Source: Dysidea avara
Lineage: Eukaryota > Porifera > Demospongiae > Dictyoceratida > Dysideidae
DNA length: 64,000 bases
Reading direction: 5' to 3'
Assembly (NCBI RefSeq): GCF_963678975.1
Contig: NC_089285.1
Location: 7,302,694 to 7,366,693 of the forward strand
A program made the translations under genes and the position numbers. Shown here in pieces: positions 33,781 to 44,929 of the stretch. Positions within the stretch are counted from its first letter, which is position 1, and each line of letters starts with the position of its first letter. The notes beneath the pieces are model-generated. The model saw nothing but the letters and a program-made list of their open reading frames with translations, was not told the origin of the DNA and did no database searches.

Positions 33781-34306
33781 TAAATAGTAAGTAGCAAATA
33801 CCTAGGCTATTTGGAATCAGAAGGTTTGGATTGTGATGGTAGTCAACGGAGAATCTTGGAGATGTATAAGAAGAGGTTATCATTGATCTGGAAGTCTTAT
33901 CTGAGTGGGCCATGTAAATTGAGAGCCACAAATTCATTTTGTATTTCTGTCTTGACATATGGGTTTGGAATCATTTCATGGACAAAGCAAGAAATAAGTC
34001 AGATGGATGTTCAAACTAGAAAACTACTGACAGTTACCTGTAACCATCATCCTTCAGGTGCTGTGGAACGGCTTTACATACCGTGAAGTGTTGGTGGTAT
34101 TGGCCTGGTTAATGCAGAGAGGATGTATTTGAAGAAGATCCCAGCATATGAAGACAGGCTTTTTGCCACCTTGCAGATGGCCGTTATACTGGGAACAACA
34201 TTTATCTTTCAAGGACTGAACATATGATTTATCCTAGGCTGTATGCCCGATATGTAATAATAATTACTGTACTTTTGTGAAATCTTAATGAAAATTCGTA
34301 GTAATA
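33781..34306 (+). pseudogene. LINE copy 2, internally deleted
   Basis: Begins right after the TAG tail of copy 1 with KYLGYLESEG-type sequence, then RLSLIWKSYLSGPCKLRATN, SWTKQEISQMDVQTRKLLT and ERLYIP (thumb/linker), and then jumps to YLKKIPAYEDRLFATLQMA, the last residues of the ORF. The CCHC finger and endonuclease are deleted. It ends in TAATGAAAATTC and GTAGTAATAG (34297-34306). Confidence 0.7.
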
Positions 34307-35250
34307 GAGCAACTAACTCATTCTGTGTACCAACTTCTGTCCTATGGCTTTGACATTGTTCCACGGACCAAGAAAGAAATTGAACAATTTGATGTCAGTA
34401 CCAGGAAGATCTTGACAGCAACTAATAATCACAACCCTCGTAGTACTGTTGAACGTGTCTATTTGCCTCGTTCTGCTGGAGGCATTGGAATGATTAACAT
34501 TGAGAACCTGCACAATGGAAAATTGGTCTCACTTGCTTACTGCTGTTCTTCATCTGACTCCTTGGTACTGGCTGAAAATTCATCTTCATTCAGAAACAGA
34601 ATCCACCATATTGGCCATTCAAGACCAAGTCATTGCTACCTGAGTTATTGAAGCCAAGATCATGAAGAATCATGTACCATCACTATTGTGTCGATTGTGT
34701 GGGAAGTATGAAGAAACTATTGTCCATTTGATGGCAGCCTGCATCTGAATATTTGTATCACAACTTGGTTGCTGGGGTTGTGCACTGGAATTTGATGAAG
34801 GTCTATGGCCTTTTAGTAAGCCCCAGTTCCTGGTTAACACACAAACCTCTGCCTGTGGTTGAGACATCTGCAGTAAAGATTTTGTGGGATTTTTCTTCAC
34901 ATTCTGCCAGCAACCGTCCTAGTAATCGTCCTGATATTGTTCTATTTGACTATTTAAGAAATAAAGTATACTTCATTGAAAAACAATCATGCCCAGCAGA
35001 TATTAAGTACAATGTAAGGAAGATACGAAGATACATAAGTACCTGCCATTAGCATATGACTTTCATCTAATGTACAACATGCCTGTTGAACTTGTTTCAG
35101 TGGTGCTGAGGTGTACAGGCTTTGTTTCCCGAGACTGTTAAACTCATTTGTGTAGTATCCCAGGCTTCACTAACAGCATTTCTACCACCCTACAGAAAGC
35201 TGTCATAATAGGAAAAGTTCATGTCTTACAGACTACTAATGTATAATTTA
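34307..35250 (+). pseudogene. LINE copy 3
   Basis: Starts directly after the tail of copy 2 at RATNSFCVP. Continues with KKEIEQFDVSTRKILTATNN, VERVYLPRSAGGIGMINIE, the CCHC finger (CRLCGKYEETIVHLMAAC), HNLVAGVVHWNLMKVYGL, and the endonuclease core RPDIVLFDY with CPADI. It ends near LQKAVIIGKVHVL at about 35230. A clear TAG tail is not seen. Several frameshifts. Confidence 0.7.
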
Positions 35251-35356
35251 ATGAACATTATCTAATGTATGCAAAAAAAGGGTGCTCTAGGGGTTAGCAT
35301 GGATGTATTGATCAGCTTTTATTGATTAATAGTGTGTGGCGCTAAGTTAAAAGTAG

Positions 35357-36303
35357 ATGTACGTCAGCGCCTCACAACTGGCTCCTGGAGTGCCTACATT
35401 TGTCTCAATTTCCACCAGTTCTGGTGTCCTGTCTAGAGAGATGCCAATGTGGAGAACCATATTGTTTTTCCAACTGCCTGATAGTGCTGTTGTTCATTTG
35501 AGTAAAGTGTCTGTTAAATGTGGTATTTACCAAGGTGATACCATGAGCCCATTGTTAAGGCTGCTGATGTTACAACTCTGGCTCTTAATGATGTGTTGAA
35601 TTGTGATACTGAACAGCTGAAGACTGTTGTATGCACCGCTCAGAGAAAGAAGTTGTTGGAGTCATTATGTGCCAAGCCATTGCATGGAAAGTTTTACACT
35701 TAGGCAAGATCACATCTGACATTAACACAGCAAGAAGTTTTCGTTGGCTGCATTGCTCACTGCATAGTGAAAATGAAAGTACAATCTTTGCCATCCAAAA
35801 CCAAGTATTATGTCAAGCTAAGATAATCCTGACTCCTCCACAGGAATATCTCATCAAGACGTTTAAATTTTCTTAAGAGGATTTCTAGCCTTGACTGCCT
35901 ATCTTTATCACCACAATCTCGTGGCTGCAGTTGTACATTGGCACTTATTGAAAGTGTATTCTCTTCCACTTGCCAGTAAATCATGGTTTACTCACCAACC
36001 TCAACCAGTTGTGGAATCACCCAATGCTAAATCTTATGTAACTTTAGCTTATACACATGCTGCTAATCATCCAGTCATTGTATTGTTTGATTATCAACAA
36101 CGGAAAATATATTATGAGAAGTTTAGTAAGTACACCTCTCTAGCAGCTGATTTTCACCAGATGTACAATGTCAGTTACTATTATTCCTGTGGTTCTGGGC
36201 TCCACTGGAATTGTTTCAAAACATATCAGTGTTGCTTTCTGCAGATGGCCAAAATGTGTCATTGAAAACACTCCCTAAGTAGAACCCTTCTAGTAGTAAT
36301 AGT
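35357..36303 (+). pseudogene. LINE copy 4
   Basis: Starts in the reverse transcriptase before motif B (KCGIYQGDTMSPLL at about 35515), then jumps over motif C and the thumb to CAKPLHGKFY and SLHSENESTIFAIQNQ. The CCHC finger is deleted. HNLVAAVVHWHLLKVYSLPL and a weak endonuclease region (PVIVLFDY) follow. It ends in a TAGTAGTAATAGTAG tail (36289-36303). Confidence 0.7.
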
Positions 36304-37984
36304 AGAACCCATGTCATTCTGTTTGTGTCTGAATCCCCTAAGTTGTATGCTAGGTAAGTTGAAGGACTATAAGATTTCACCAACAGGCAATTTAACTCAC
36401 TCACTTTATATGGACGACCTTAAACGTTTTGCTCAGAATGATGATGGATTACAGAAAATGGTGGATTTGGTGAGAAGATTTTCTGATGACATAAGAATGT
36501 CTTTTGGCATCAGCAAGTGTGCCAAATTAACTGAAGAGAGGAAAGTCAGTGTCTACTGGCCCTGTATTAACAATTGGTGATGAGATTGGTGAATTGGCCT
36601 ATGATGAAACCTACCGCTATTTAGGCTTTCCTGAGTCTGGTAGTGTTGATCATGCAAAATGTAAGGAGGCAATATCTGCAGAATTGCTGAGGAGACTCAA
36701 AGTGGTGTGGAAGTCATTGCTTCATGGTAAGTTTAAGGTGCAGGTCAGGAATGGTTATTGTGTTCCCCTACTTTCCTATGTTTTGGGATTGTTGAATGAA
36801 CTAAAGCTGAACTTTCCCATTTTGGCATAATGACTCGTAGAGTTATGACCTCCTCGAAAGCCATCATCCTTGCTCTGCAATTAAACGTTTGTATCTACCT
36901 CACCTCACCATATGGGAGGTCGTGGACTGGTAAATATTGAGCATATGCACCAGAGACAAATACTGATGTTCTCTTGCCATCTTCAAACATCTTGTGACCC
37001 TTTGGTTAGGGAGTGTTTTGATATAATTTCCCAGTTTCCCTTTTCTAAGTTCTTGTTATCGAAAGCAAACAAGTTTGCTTCTGACTTGGAATTAAACAAC
37101 ACCTCTCGTTTCACTTCTGGACAGCTAAAGAATGCAATCTGCTCTGCCCAATGGTAGAAGCTTCAATCTTCATGGCAAATTTTCAATCATGTAAGATCAG
37201 ATAACATTAATGCTAGTCAGAGTTTCCTTTGGTTGAAGCACTCCCTGCATAGTGAATCTGAAAGTTCCATTTTTGCTTTACAGGACCAACAGGCAAAAAT
37301 TATGAGATCTCTTGTTCCATCATTGCTGTGCAGGCTCTGTGCTGAACATGATGAGACTATTCAGCATGTTCTAGCTGGATGTGCTGTTCTAGCTGGATGT
37401 GCTGTTCTAGCTGGATGTGCTGTTCTAGCTGGATGTGCTGTTCTAGCTGGATGTGCTGTTCTAGCTGGATGTGCTGTTCTAGCTGGATGTGCTGTTCTAG
37501 CTTCAACTAGTTATATTGAGCCGTCATAGCATGATTGCTCGAGTAGTGCACTGGCACTTATGCAAATCTTTTAACCTTCCGTTGCCATCTGACTCTTGGT
37601 TTTCCCACAAACCTTTGCCTGTTATAGAAAACGATGCTGCCAAGATATTGTGGAATGTTTGCAGAGATTTCATGCCCAGCCGATGTTAATGTGTTTGAGA
37701 AAGAAGATGAGAAGGTTTCAAAATATCAGCCACTAGCTAGAGAAGTTTCAACTTGTTATAATCAGCCAGTTGAAGTCATCCCATTTTTGGGCACACTGGT
37801 GTTGTGTCTTGTCATCAGCAAACTTATACGAAGAAGTTTCCTTGTTACAGCAGTAGCCTGTTTCAGCAGCTCCAACAAACAGCTTTGCTTGGAACTATTT
37901 CAATTTTGAGAGACATTAATTTTAAGTTTGGTGTTACTTAAGCATTTTTGCTTGTACACCATTAAATTTCTGTACAAAAGTAGA
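36304..37984 (+). pseudogene. LINE copy 5, with intact YMDD
   Basis: Begins after the copy 4 tail. Reverse-transcriptase motif C is complete: HSLYMDDLKRFAQND, then RRFSDDIRMSFGISKCAKL. YLGF, WKSLLHGKFKVQVRNGYCVP and GGRGLVNIEHMH follow in shifting frames. The CCHC finger (CRLCAEHDETIQHVLAGC) is expanded by a minisatellite at 37368-37502. The Arg-Pro-Asp part of the endonuclease is deleted, with EISCPADVNVFEKEDEK next. Amino-acid differences suggest a separate subfamily. The tail is reduced to CTGTACAAAAGTAGAAGAG. Confidence 0.7.
37368..37502 (+). repeat. 18-bp minisatellite in the CCHC finger
   Basis: Seven full units of GTTCTAGCTGGATGTGCT plus half a unit, encoding repeated VLAGCA in the frame of the LINE. 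The unit contains the last Cys of the zinc finger, so the final Cys position is repeated seven or more times. Units are identical, so the expansion is recent compared with the decay of the copy. Confidence 0.9.
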
Positions 37985-38358
37985 AGAGAATAATTTCTTT
38001 TGAGGTGTCTTGCCCTGTAGATGTCAACGTGTTCAATAAGGAGCATGAAAAACTGACTAAATATCAAGTTCTTCTCCGTGAAGTTTCTAAGTGTTACAGT
38101 CAACCCGTGGATACTGTACCTATTATTTTTGGACATTCAGGTATTGTATCAGCTGACCAGCAAACTTATTTAAAGAGAATCCCTGGTTACAATGAAAACT
38201 TGTTCAATAACCTCCAGAAGGCACCTAATTTAACATTTTAACATGTTAACATTGGTTGTACTTAGGCTTTTGTTTGTATTGCCATTATTGTTCTGTACAA
38301 TGTACATGTGTTTTCTTTTGTAAATGAATAAAAGTAATAATAGTAGTAGTAGTAATAG
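37985..38358 (+). pseudogene. LINE copy 6, 3' end only
   Basis: A short 5'-truncated copy beginning at SCPVDVNVFNKEHEKLTKYQ in the endonuclease. The C-terminal block (PIIFGHSGIVSADQQTYLKR, NNLQKAP) is open to the stop at 38241. The 3' region has CTGTACAATGTACATGTG and a TAATAGTAGTAGTAGTAATAG tail (38333-38358). Confidence 0.7.
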
Positions 38359-38774
38359 GTGACTGATGTTAAAGTATCCTGTAACCGACCTGATATTGTG
38401 CTATTTCTTAAGCAGGATCAGCGTATCCTGCTCCTGGAAGTTTTATGTCCAGCAGATGTTAATGTTGTGGAGAAAGAGAGAGAGAAGATAAGTATCAAGC
38501 TCTGCTTAGAGAAATGAACTGTTGTTATGAACAGCCAGATGATATTGTTCCAATTGTGTTCGGCCACACAGGTGTCATTTCAAAACATCAATGGCAGCAT
38601 TTGAAGAAGATCCCATTCTTTAATGACTTTGTTTTTGATAATTTTCAGAAGACAGCATTATTAGGAACTATTGCTATAATGAAATCTATTAATTTTTCTT
38701 GTGCAACTTAGGTATTTTTACCTGTTATACAATGTGTGTCTGTACAAATGTACATGTGTAATTCTTAAATGAAC
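38359..38774 (+). pseudogene. LINE copy 7, 3' end only
   Basis: Starts just after the copy 6 tail with NRPDIVLFLKQDQ and LLEVLCPADVNVVEKERE (endonuclease core), continuing to VPIVFGHTGVISKHQWQHLK and FQKTALLGTIAIM and a stop at 38711. CTGTACAAATGTACATGTG is present in the 3' region, but the TAG tail is absent or lost. Confidence 0.7.
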
Positions 38775-41398
38775 CATGGTATCAAGAATAGTTCAACTGA
38801 GAAAGGATCTCTCAAGGTTGGTGGCTATTGAATACCCTCTCCATTGTAGCACAGGCTGTTTACACCATCACATGTGACATTTGTTCTCACAATACAAAAA
38901 TTTTTTCTCCGATTGAGTATCAAGTGGCTGTAGAGAGTTTAAAACAAAAGATAGCCAGTTATGCGGCTTGACTCAGAAAGTATAAGACATGTTTGTTGAG
39001 GTACTGGCAAAATTCTTTATTTCATCAAAATGAGAAGTTTTATTTTACTTTGAAAGATGATAAATCTATCAATTTTCCAACTCCAGACACCTCAGAATTA
39101 CTGGAATTCTGGAAAGGTATTTTTGAGAAGCAGTCCATGGCCTCACTGCAATCTGTGTGGCTAGATGAGTTACAGTCACGTTTGAACTCTGATAAAAGTT
39201 TTGTGGTGAACTCTCCAGTGGTAGACTCTGATTGTTTTGTTGGTTGTCTGAAGAGAATGCGTAATTGGGCTGACCCTGGACCTGATGGTGTCCAGGGATT
39301 TTGGATCAAGAGGTTTTCATCTCTTCATGAAGTTATCTTGAAGTGTTTTAATGATATGTTGAGTGATGGCTCTGCCATTCCATCCTGCATTGTTAATTCC
39401 TAAAAACCAGAATTCAAACTTAGTAAAGAATTTCAGGCCTATAACATGTTTGAATATTATTTATAAGCTGTGGATGAGTTAACTCAGTTACTGATGCATC
39501 ATTGTTCTGTTAATGACTGTTTAAAAATGTTTCAGCTTCACCTCACCATTGTTGAGTATATGGAAAAACTGGTTACATCGTGGAAAACTACTTTATACCT
39601 TCAAATGCCAGATACTCATGCCACAAAAATTGTCAAGTGTTGCAGTAAAGCGTGGAATATTTCAGGGTGATACACTGAGTCTTCTGTTATTTTGTATCAC
39701 CTTAAACCCTTTAAGTTTGTTGATGGACCACCTCGGTGAATACCAGGTCACTTCAAATAAGACTCTCAATCATTTATTGTACATGGACAATCTGAATTTG
39801 TTTGCTAAAAACATGCTCAATTAGAAGTTTTGCTCCACACTGTTAAGATGTTTTCAGATGATGTTGGCCTAAATTTTGGGTTGGACAAATATACCAAGTT
39901 GATAGCTAGTAGAGGGAGGGTCTCTCAAACAGGCGATTAATGACTCTTGCATCCGTGAATTGAATGTTGGAGACACATATAAATATCTGGGATTTCATGA
40001 ATTTGAGGGAGTGGACAGGTCAAGGAGAGAGAAGCATATTTTGGATGTCTATTTACAACGTTTGAAACTGATATGGAAGTCGCTCCTCAGTGGTCCACAT
40101 AAGGTTAGAGCAACCAATTCATTTTGTGTTCCAGTATTGACTTATGGTTTTGGTATCATTTCATGGACCAAAAAAGAGATTGAGCAGTTTGATGTTTTAA
40201 CTAGAAAACGTATCTGCATGTAATAGCCATCATCCTTGTTCATCTGTAGAGAGACAATATTCGCCACACAGTAATGCAGGTCGTGAACTTATTAACATTG
40301 AGAACTTGTACAACAGGAAGTTGGTCCTAATAGCTCGCCACCTTGTGTCATCCACTGACAAGCTGGTCCAGTTGTGCTCTGACCTTGACCTTTCCCTGCC
40401 ACCTCGTATCTCCATCACTACCAGAGCTAGAGATCATTGTTCATTTATGTCATTGCTTTCTGACCTGACATCGTGTGATTCTGCCTCTTTGAGGCGTGTT
40501 GTTGTTGAGAAGCAGTTAGAGATTCTGGTGGATCCGTTGGCTGCCAAACCACTACATGGCAAGTTCTCTGCTGGAATCTCATGATGTTCATAGGAGTAAG
40601 AGTACTCAGTGGCTTCGTCAGCATCTACACTCAGAATCTGAGTCTACCATCTTTGCTATACAGGACCAGGTCATTGCCACCAGAGTTTATGAGGCCAAAG
40701 TGATGATGAAAAGTGTTCCATCAGTGATGTGTAGAGTGTGTGGTCAGGCTGAGGAAACAATTCTTCACTTAATGGCTGCCTGTCCACGGTTGGCAACTTC
40801 AGCTTATTTGTATCGCTACAATTTAGTGGCAAGTGCAATCCATTGGCATTTATCTAAAGTGTTCTCCTTGCCACTATCATCATCCCCTACCAGTTGCAGA
40901 AAAACTCACTGGCAAAGGTTTTGTGGAATTTCAGTTTAACCTCAGAAAACCATCATTCGAGTAACCGTCCTGACATTGTTGTTTTTGACTATGTGAAAAA
41001 ACTATATTATTTGTTGAGGTATCCTGCCCTGGTGACATCAACGTGCCATCTAAGGAGAAGGAAAAGCTGACAAACTATCGGCTATTAGCACATGATTTTT
41101 GTATAATGTATAAGATGCCTGTGGATATTATCCCAGTTGTGATTGGCCACTCTGGTGCGATGTCAGCTCAATGTCAGGAATATTTAAAGCACATGCCAAA
41201 ATTTTCAAACAATATTTTGTCCCATCTTTAGAAAGCTGCACTTCTCGGAACAATACACGTCTTGCACACACTTAATTTTTAATCTTGATGGGTTGTATCT
41301 CATGTATTTTACTTGATACTTCTCTTATTTTCTGTACAGAGTATGTACATGTGAATTCTAATTAATGAAATGTGTAATAGTAGTAGTTAGTAGTAGTA
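38775..41398 (+). pseudogene. LINE copy 8, longest copy
   Basis: The most complete copy. Order: N-terminal linker to the polymerase (FWKGIFEKQ), fingers motif WADPGPDGVQGFW, a deletion removing motif A, motif B GIFQGDTLSLLLF, motif C LLYMDNLNLFAKN (last Asp replaced by Asn), SDDVGLNFGLDKYTKL, YLGFHEFEGVD, thumb SWTKKEIEQFDVLTRKR, LPPRISITTRARDH, CCHC finger CRVCGQAEETILHLMAAC, HWHLSKVFSLPL, endonuclease (RPDIVVFDY, CPGDINV) and a C-terminal VVIGHSGAMSAQ block. It ends with GTACATGTGAATTC and a TAG tail (41374-41398). Stops throughout. Confidence 0.75.
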
Positions 41399-41778
41399 CA
41401 CCTTGCGTCCAGTGCCTATTTATATCGTCACAACTTAATTACTAAAGTGATTCATTGAGACTGAGAAGATCACCAAGTACCAGCAGCTAGCAGGGGAGAT
41501 GACAAGGACTTATTGTCAGCCTGTGAAAATCATTCCTGTTGTCTTTGGAGCCTCTGGGATCATTTCAAAGAGACAGAAGTGTCATTTACAGAAGATTCCA
41601 GCCTTTACTTATCAAGTTTTTGCCACACTGCAGAAGGCAACTCTTCTAGGGACAGTCAATGTTCTTAGAAACATTAATCTACTTACATGATGTAACTTAG
41701 GCTTTTGGCTTGTTCATCATTTACTTTATCTGTACACTGTGTGATACATGTAAAATTTCATTAAATCAGTAGTAGTAC
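41399..41778 (+). pseudogene. LINE copy 9, 3' end only
   Basis: Begins after the copy 8 tail. KITKYQQLAGEMTRTYCQPV, VVFGASGIISKRQKCHLQKI and FATLQKATLLGTVNVLRNIN form the C-terminal block with a stop at 41690. A degenerate CTGTACACTG...TACATG region and a short AGTAGTAGTA tail (41768-41778) follow. Confidence 0.7.
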
Positions 41779-42728
41779 AGAAAGTTGGCTGTCTTAGCTC
41801 ATCATCTTTCAACATCATTGGATAGCCTTGTACAATTGTGTTCCCAGCTGGACAGATTGCTGCCGCCAAGAATCTCTGTTTTCTCAAGAGCAGATATTTA
41901 CTGCTCTTCACTGGATGTCTCATCTAACTGGTTGTCATGTACTCCTTGTGAGATAAAAGAAACCTTACACAACAAACAACTTGCCTCCTTTACTGCATCT
42001 TTGGCTGCAGAGCCATTACATGGTAAGTTTTTCTCATTATTACAGTGTGATGCGATTGATCAGAAGAGAAGTGTTTGCTGGTTGAACCAACATCTTCACT
42101 CTGAATCTGAGTCAACAGTGCTGGCTATACAGGATCAGGTGGTGGCTACTACAGTATACGAGAAGAAAATTATGAAGAAGAATGTCTCCTCTGTTTTATG
42201 CCGAGTATGTACTTTACACTTGCTATCAGCTTGTCCTGTTCAGGCAGGTACCACCTATGTTCATCGCCACAATCTGGTGGCTCGTGCTGTGCACTGGCAC
42301 CTCTGTAAGCATTATTCACTGCTTTTGATCTCTAAATCATGGCTCTCTCACAACCCCCCTCCAGTTTGTGAGAGCTCCACAACAAAATTGCTATGGGATT
42401 TCCACCTACAAACCAGCTCCCATCATGCCAGCAACCGCCCAGACATTGTTCTCTTTGCCTATCCTCAGAAGATTAACTATGTAAGTGTGAATTAGGTCAA
42501 CTCAAAGACTCACTGATAGCTAAGCCTCTACATGGAAAGTTCCAATCCCTGTTAGATTCTGAAGGAATCAATGCATCCCTCTAATCGTCCTGAAGTTGTA
42601 CTATTTGACTTTGGGAAATCAGTTATACAGTGTTTTGTAAAGTTGTGTCTGATGTATTGTATACAAGACATTTCTCTTATTGTCTGTACAATTGTACATG
42701 TGAATTCAATTCATGAAAAGTAGTAATA
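41779..42728 (+). pseudogene. LINE copy 10
   Basis: Open from 41785 to 42495: LVQLCSQLDRLLPPRISVFS, AAEPLHGKFF, HLHSESESTVLAIQDQVVAT, a finger lacking the second half of its spacing (CRVCTLHLLSAC), RHNLVARAVHWHLCKHYSLL and NRPDIVLFAY. After 42495 a separate fragment (DSLIAKPLHGKFQSLL, then NRPEVVLFDF) shows another join. Ends CTGTACAATTGTACATGTGAATT and AGTAGTAAT (42719-42728). It has the longest uninterrupted frame of the array (236 codons). Confidence 0.7.
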
Positions 42729-42835
42729 CCAAAGGTGCAAAAATATCAGGCTCTTGCTAGCAAATTGGCATATCTATATGATCAACCTGTCAGTGTCATT
42801 CCTGTTGTCTTTGGCCACTTGGGTGTTGCATAACG
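42729..42835 (+). pseudogene. LINE copy 11, short fragment
   Basis: About 100 bp reading KVQKYQALASKLAYLYDQPV and VIPVVFGHLGVA before a stop, the C-terminal block after the endonuclease, following directly after the copy 10 tail. No 3' region remains. Confidence 0.55.
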
Positions 42836-44929
42836 GTAGCTACACGTGATGTACCTGAGTTTACAAGCAATATGCACTGATAACTATATAGGTATAGACT
42901 TTGATATTTTGTGTCCTTCAAACTTAGCAGAAACTCCAATTTTTACAGAGTGAAAGCTTATAATCATAATGGGTGGGACAAGAACACAATAGATCCTGAT
43001 CCTAATAAGAAGTATGCACAAGTTCAACTAGTTAGTGTTGCAGTGCCAACTGATTTGCAGTCTTTCCAGTTGCAGTCTGCACAATCCAGTGCCGGTGATA
43101 AGACGAAGTTCATGGCCAAAAGGTCCCTACACACAACAGATAGCAAGCGTATTTCCTCCAGTACTTACCGATGACATCATTCTTACACATTTGCAAGCCT
43201 CCGGGAAACAATTTAAATCTCTACCAAAAGAAGACAAGCAGTCAATCAGCAAATATTGATTGTTCAACTTTGTAGAGTGTTTTTTGGAGGGCTATATTCC
43301 TGTGAGATATGTAATGTTTTGTTTGAAAGATGGGATTACTTGGCTAATAGCCTAAAGGCATGAGGTTAAAGTTGGCATTACAAGTGAATATATACGCTGT
43401 GTAACCAATGCTGTTTGGTCATGTGTGGCTGAGAAAGCTGGAGTGTGCAGTCATGATGAAATTAAACACTGTTCCAGATGATCTATGCTGTACACAAATG
43501 CAACAGACATGGCATAAATCTAGGTTTATCCACATTGAAGTAGAGCCAGTGATGACTGTAACATTTTGTAAGGCAAAGCAAGGTGTGGATAACAAGAAGA
43601 TTCCAGTTGTTTGCAGCTTGCAATGAAGTAAAGGCCAGTGTAGTACAGGAGTTTAGCCACGAACAACAATTGAAGCTGAAAGAAGATTTAGTTCTAAACG
43701 TGTAAAGCCCAACTTGCAAATTTGTTCAGATTCTTAGTGAATTTATTCAGATTCTTACAAGTAGTGGCAGATTGCAGATTCACCATTGGAGACTTGTTCG
43801 TGCCACTTGGAGTGAAGCCAAACATTCCATCATTGTTAGGGGATAGAAACCAGATGAAAGGAATCAAGGTTGTTGAAATTCAACAAAAACTCACCAAATT
43901 GCTTCACTATGAATTCACATTGACAGAGCAATTTGTTGATTTCAAACGGACATATCTCATGAGGTTTTCGTTCATTCCAAATTTTACTAATTGGCAAAGA
44001 GTAGGCTATCTAACTGCGAACATATAACAAGTAGCTAATCCACTATGAAGCGTTCAATCGTTTCATTTCATTTTGCATTTGTATCGTCACTGTGCTTGCC
44101 CGACATTTAATTGATCATCTGATATTTATATATCAAATGAATTTCCATCATGCGAGGAACAACATGACATCTGATAGGACAAAGTACGGTCGAGTTATGG
44201 CCATTTTGTATATACATTGTTATGTGAAGAAGGAAAACAGAGTCAAAGTATAGCACGAAGCATTGGGTTGAAAGGAGGATAAACCAAAATTTAATGATGA
44301 GTAAGGTGCATGGATTGCTGTTTCTATTGTTCTATATTCTTTCTTAAGACACTCAGCAACATAGCAATTATGAAGCATCTATACGAGTTTGATAAAATAT
44401 CATTTACAATAAAACAGTACAACGATTAGTTAGCTATTAGTTCAGTGGTGTGCCACATACCGTAGTCGGGTTGTTAAGCACATATGCCTATAATTTTCGG
44501 AGAAAACTTCATACTATCTGTTAGGCGCATACGCCTAATAAATAATTGTGGTGAGTGTAACATGGAATCACCATGTTAACAGAGTAGTTAATAGTTGCCA
44601 CACCAGTGTGTAAGAATATTTGACTCCATTTCTGGGTGAAATCCTTCGTGATAAACAAGATTATCACTATCCAGATGGGTGATTTGCTGTATACATAGCG
44701 AAGGGAGACCTCAAGGGAGATGTAAGCGCTTGAGGAGACATTGATTTTTTTTGTACTCTCAGCTTTTCTTGACGTTTCTTGCTGTGTGTAACTTTATCGT
44801 CGCATTTTCTCATGTGTGCTTATCATCCATGGTTGATTACAAATGTGTATGTGCTTAATAAATAACATGCTCTTAACCTGACTCTACGGTATGAGCTGGC
44901 TCAATTCAAAAGTCGAACAATAAGTTTCT
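42836..44929. other. Open segments without recognised product
   Basis: Plus-strand open frames at 42911-43174, 43408-43626 and 43722-44027 may be exons of a decayed gene or of an element: one reads YAQVQLVSVAVPTDLQSFQ, another DLFVPLGVKPNIPSLLGD. No family was recognised and no consistent splice chain was found. 44030-44929 is non-coding AT-rich sequence. Confidence 0.3.

Noticed and set aside
43408..44027. Open frames that could be exons of a host gene
   Set aside because: No recognised domain, no consistent splice junctions; listed only as unexplained open segments.
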